DNA from: an uncultured Porphyromonadaceae bacterium
Lineage (GTDB): Bacteria; Bacteroidota; Bacteroidia; Bacteroidales; Muribaculaceae
Reading direction: 5' to 3'
NCBI GenBank assembly: GCA_947174225.1
Contig: CAMWIF010000101.1
Coordinates: 1 to 8,243, forward strand
DNA: 8,243 bases
Shown here: piece after piece, positions 7,036-8,243 of the stretch
How the letters are laid out: every line of letters starts with the position of its first letter
Position numbering within the stretch: the stretch's first letter is position 1
Program-made: the position numbers and the translations under genes
Notes under the pieces: generated by a model
What the model was told of the DNA's origin: nothing
Database searches by the model: none
Seen by the model: only the letters and a program-made list of their open reading frames with translations

Positions 7036-8243
7036 ATGAAACTTAAAAAATTATATTTACACTCAATGATGGTCCTGGCGGCTCTCTCGCTGACCGCCTG
7101 CAACGATGTCCTCGATCAGGAGCCGCTCGACTCGTTTACTGATGAGGCTGTATGGGGCGACCTCCGACTCGCTGAGATCTATCTCAACGCTCAATATGCT
7201 AACCTTATGCCCGAAAATTCCAAAGGTGTAATGTTCGCATCTCTTACGGATGAAGTCTATCATAAGCACAAATATGGTTCCGAGAACTACACTCAGGGCT
7301 ATCTCACACCTGATCAGGCAAACCTCGGCTGGGGTGACACTATGTGGGATCCCTGGTATGACCACTACGACTATATTGCCAAGCTCAATCTATTCCTTGA
7401 GAGAATTGATGACGTGCCCGGCGACGACACCTACCGTAACACGTTGAAAGGTCAGGCACTCTTCCTCCGCGCATGGAACTACCACCTACTTTATGGTCTT
7501 TATGGTCGCGTAGTTATCGTTGACCGTACTTACGATCTTGAATATGAGTTTGGCAACGAGCGTCGTGCCGACCTCGATGAAGTGGCAGACTTCATCGTAA
7601 ACGACCTTGATGAGGCAACCCGTCTCCTTGAACATGCCGGCTACGATAAGTCAGATCTTGGTCGCGCAACTCAGGGTGCCGCACTCGCTCTCAAATCCCG
7701 TGTGCTACTCTATAAGGCTTCCCCTCTCTTCGGTACCCCTTCACGTGAGAAATGGCAGGCTGCTGCGGACGCTGCCAAGGCGGTGATCGACCTCAACCGG
7801 TATTCTCTTAAGCCGGTGAACAGCTCTGAGGAATATGCAGCCCTATTCTATGATCCGACAAATCCGGAGGTAATCTTTGAAAAGCTCTTCGATCCCAAAT
7901 TCGGTGCCGGTGAGAATACCTCATACCTGCATCAGGCACCTATGGGTCCCTACAACGGTTATCAGGGATGGGCAACATTCAACCCGACCCACGAGGTGGC
8001 TGCCCGCTTCCAGCTTGCTGACGGTACACATGTCGACTTTCCCAAAGAGAGTGACGAATATCCTTGGGCCAACCGTGAAATCCGCTTCAACGCCAACTAT
8101 CTCCTTGACGGTGATATGTGGGGATATGGCAACGACCACCGTGAACTTGAACTTTTCATTTCAGGTGCCGATGGCATAGCGCCAGGCATCAACAGCAACG
8201 AGAACTGGGATTCCGAATGGTGGAACGTGACTGAAACAGGTTA
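7036..8243 (+). CDS. SusD/RagB-type glycan-binding lipoprotein (3' end outside window)
   Basis: Surface lipoprotein that forms the lid of the preceding SusC barrel and binds the glycan. The frame from the ATG at 7036 stays open to the window end, giving 402 codons plus two bases; SusD proteins are usually about 500-650 residues, so the C-terminal part is missing. The N-terminus has a Lys-rich start, a hydrophobic stretch and the lipobox LTAC with Cys22, followed by NDVLDQEPLDSFTDEAVWGD, the very typical SusD opening. The helical TPR-like core includes LKGQALFLRAWNYHLLYGLY (about 136-155), then RVVIVD, where the family usually has GGVPLV, and the second typical block TQGAALALKSRVLLYKASP. The acidic DLDEVADFIVNDLDEA segment matches the usual region before it. 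ATG 7036 is chosen because it gives an intact signal peptide and lies 11 nt after the susC stop. Enzyme or surface-binding-protein genes of the same PUL would be expected downstream, beyond the window. Confidence 0.95.
   Translation, partial: MKLKKLYLHSMMVLAALSLTACNDVLDQEPLDSFTDEAVWGDLRLAEIYLNAQYANLMPENSKGVMFASLTDEVYHKHKYGSENYTQGYLTPDQANLGWGDTMWDPWYDHYDYIAKLNLFLERIDDVPGDDTYRNTLKGQALFLRAWNYHLLYGLYGRVVIVDRTYDLEYEFGNERRADLDEVADFIVNDLDEATRLLEHAGYDKSDLGRATQGAALALKSRVLLYKASPLFGTPSREKWQAAADAAKAVIDLNRYSLKPVNSSEEYAALFYDPTNPEVIFEKLFDPKFGAGENTSYLHQAPMGPYNGYQGWATFNPTHEVAARFQLADGTHVDFPKESDEYPWANREIRFNANYLLDGDMWGYGNDHRELELFISGADGIAPGINSNENWDSEWWNVTETG

Noticed and set aside
7158..7185. Possible frameshift or deletion near the SusD N-terminus, where some family motifs look altered.
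   Set aside because: The frame from 7036 is open for 402 codons and gives continuous SusD-like sequence, so the differences are ordinary family variation.

Overview
The window looks like a piece of a Bacteroidales chromosome. The evidence is a SusC/SusD pair with Bacteroidetes-type signal peptides, a candidate promoter of the Bacteroidetes form TAnnTTTG, no strong Shine-Dalgarno sequences, and an AraA/AraB pair whose kinase closely resembles the Bacteroides form. The roughly balanced GC content and C-ending codon preference would suit Muribaculaceae or a related gut family, but the family-level call is weak.

Layout. (1) 2-598: the last 198 codons of L-arabinose isomerase (araA), cut by the window edge. 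(2) 611-2209: an FGGY-family kinase, probably L-ribulokinase (araB), 12 nt downstream and surely co-transcribed with araA. (3) 2210-2492: a 283-bp AT-rich intergenic region. It holds a strong intrinsic terminator (15-bp perfect stem), a set of short direct repeats with exact 21-bp spacing, a candidate promoter (-7 box at 2436-2443) and a 14-bp perfect palindrome over the promoter and predicted start site. (4) 2493-3875: a secreted lipoprotein with an HExxH zinc-metallopeptidase-like motif, resembling the DUF6055 group. (5) 3893-7024: a complete SusC-type TonB-dependent outer-membrane transporter. (6) 7036-8243: the first 402 codons of a SusD-type glycan-binding lipoprotein, cut by the window edge. 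All genes are on the + strand.

Interpretation. The left part is a cytoplasmic catabolic operon: arabinose to ribulose to ribulose-5-phosphate. The right part is the start of a polysaccharide utilization locus (PUL) with its own promoter, separated from the left part by the terminator. The adjacency suggests, without proving, that the PUL imports an arabinose-containing glycan such as arabinan, arabinoxylan or an arabinogalactan. The unusual elements are the metallopeptidase-like lipoprotein placed first in the PUL operon and the repeat array upstream of it. The array has the geometry expected of an AraC-family or hybrid two-component (HTCS) activator site. No regulator gene, glycoside hydrolase, mobile element, tRNA, rRNA or CRISPR array is visible in the window.
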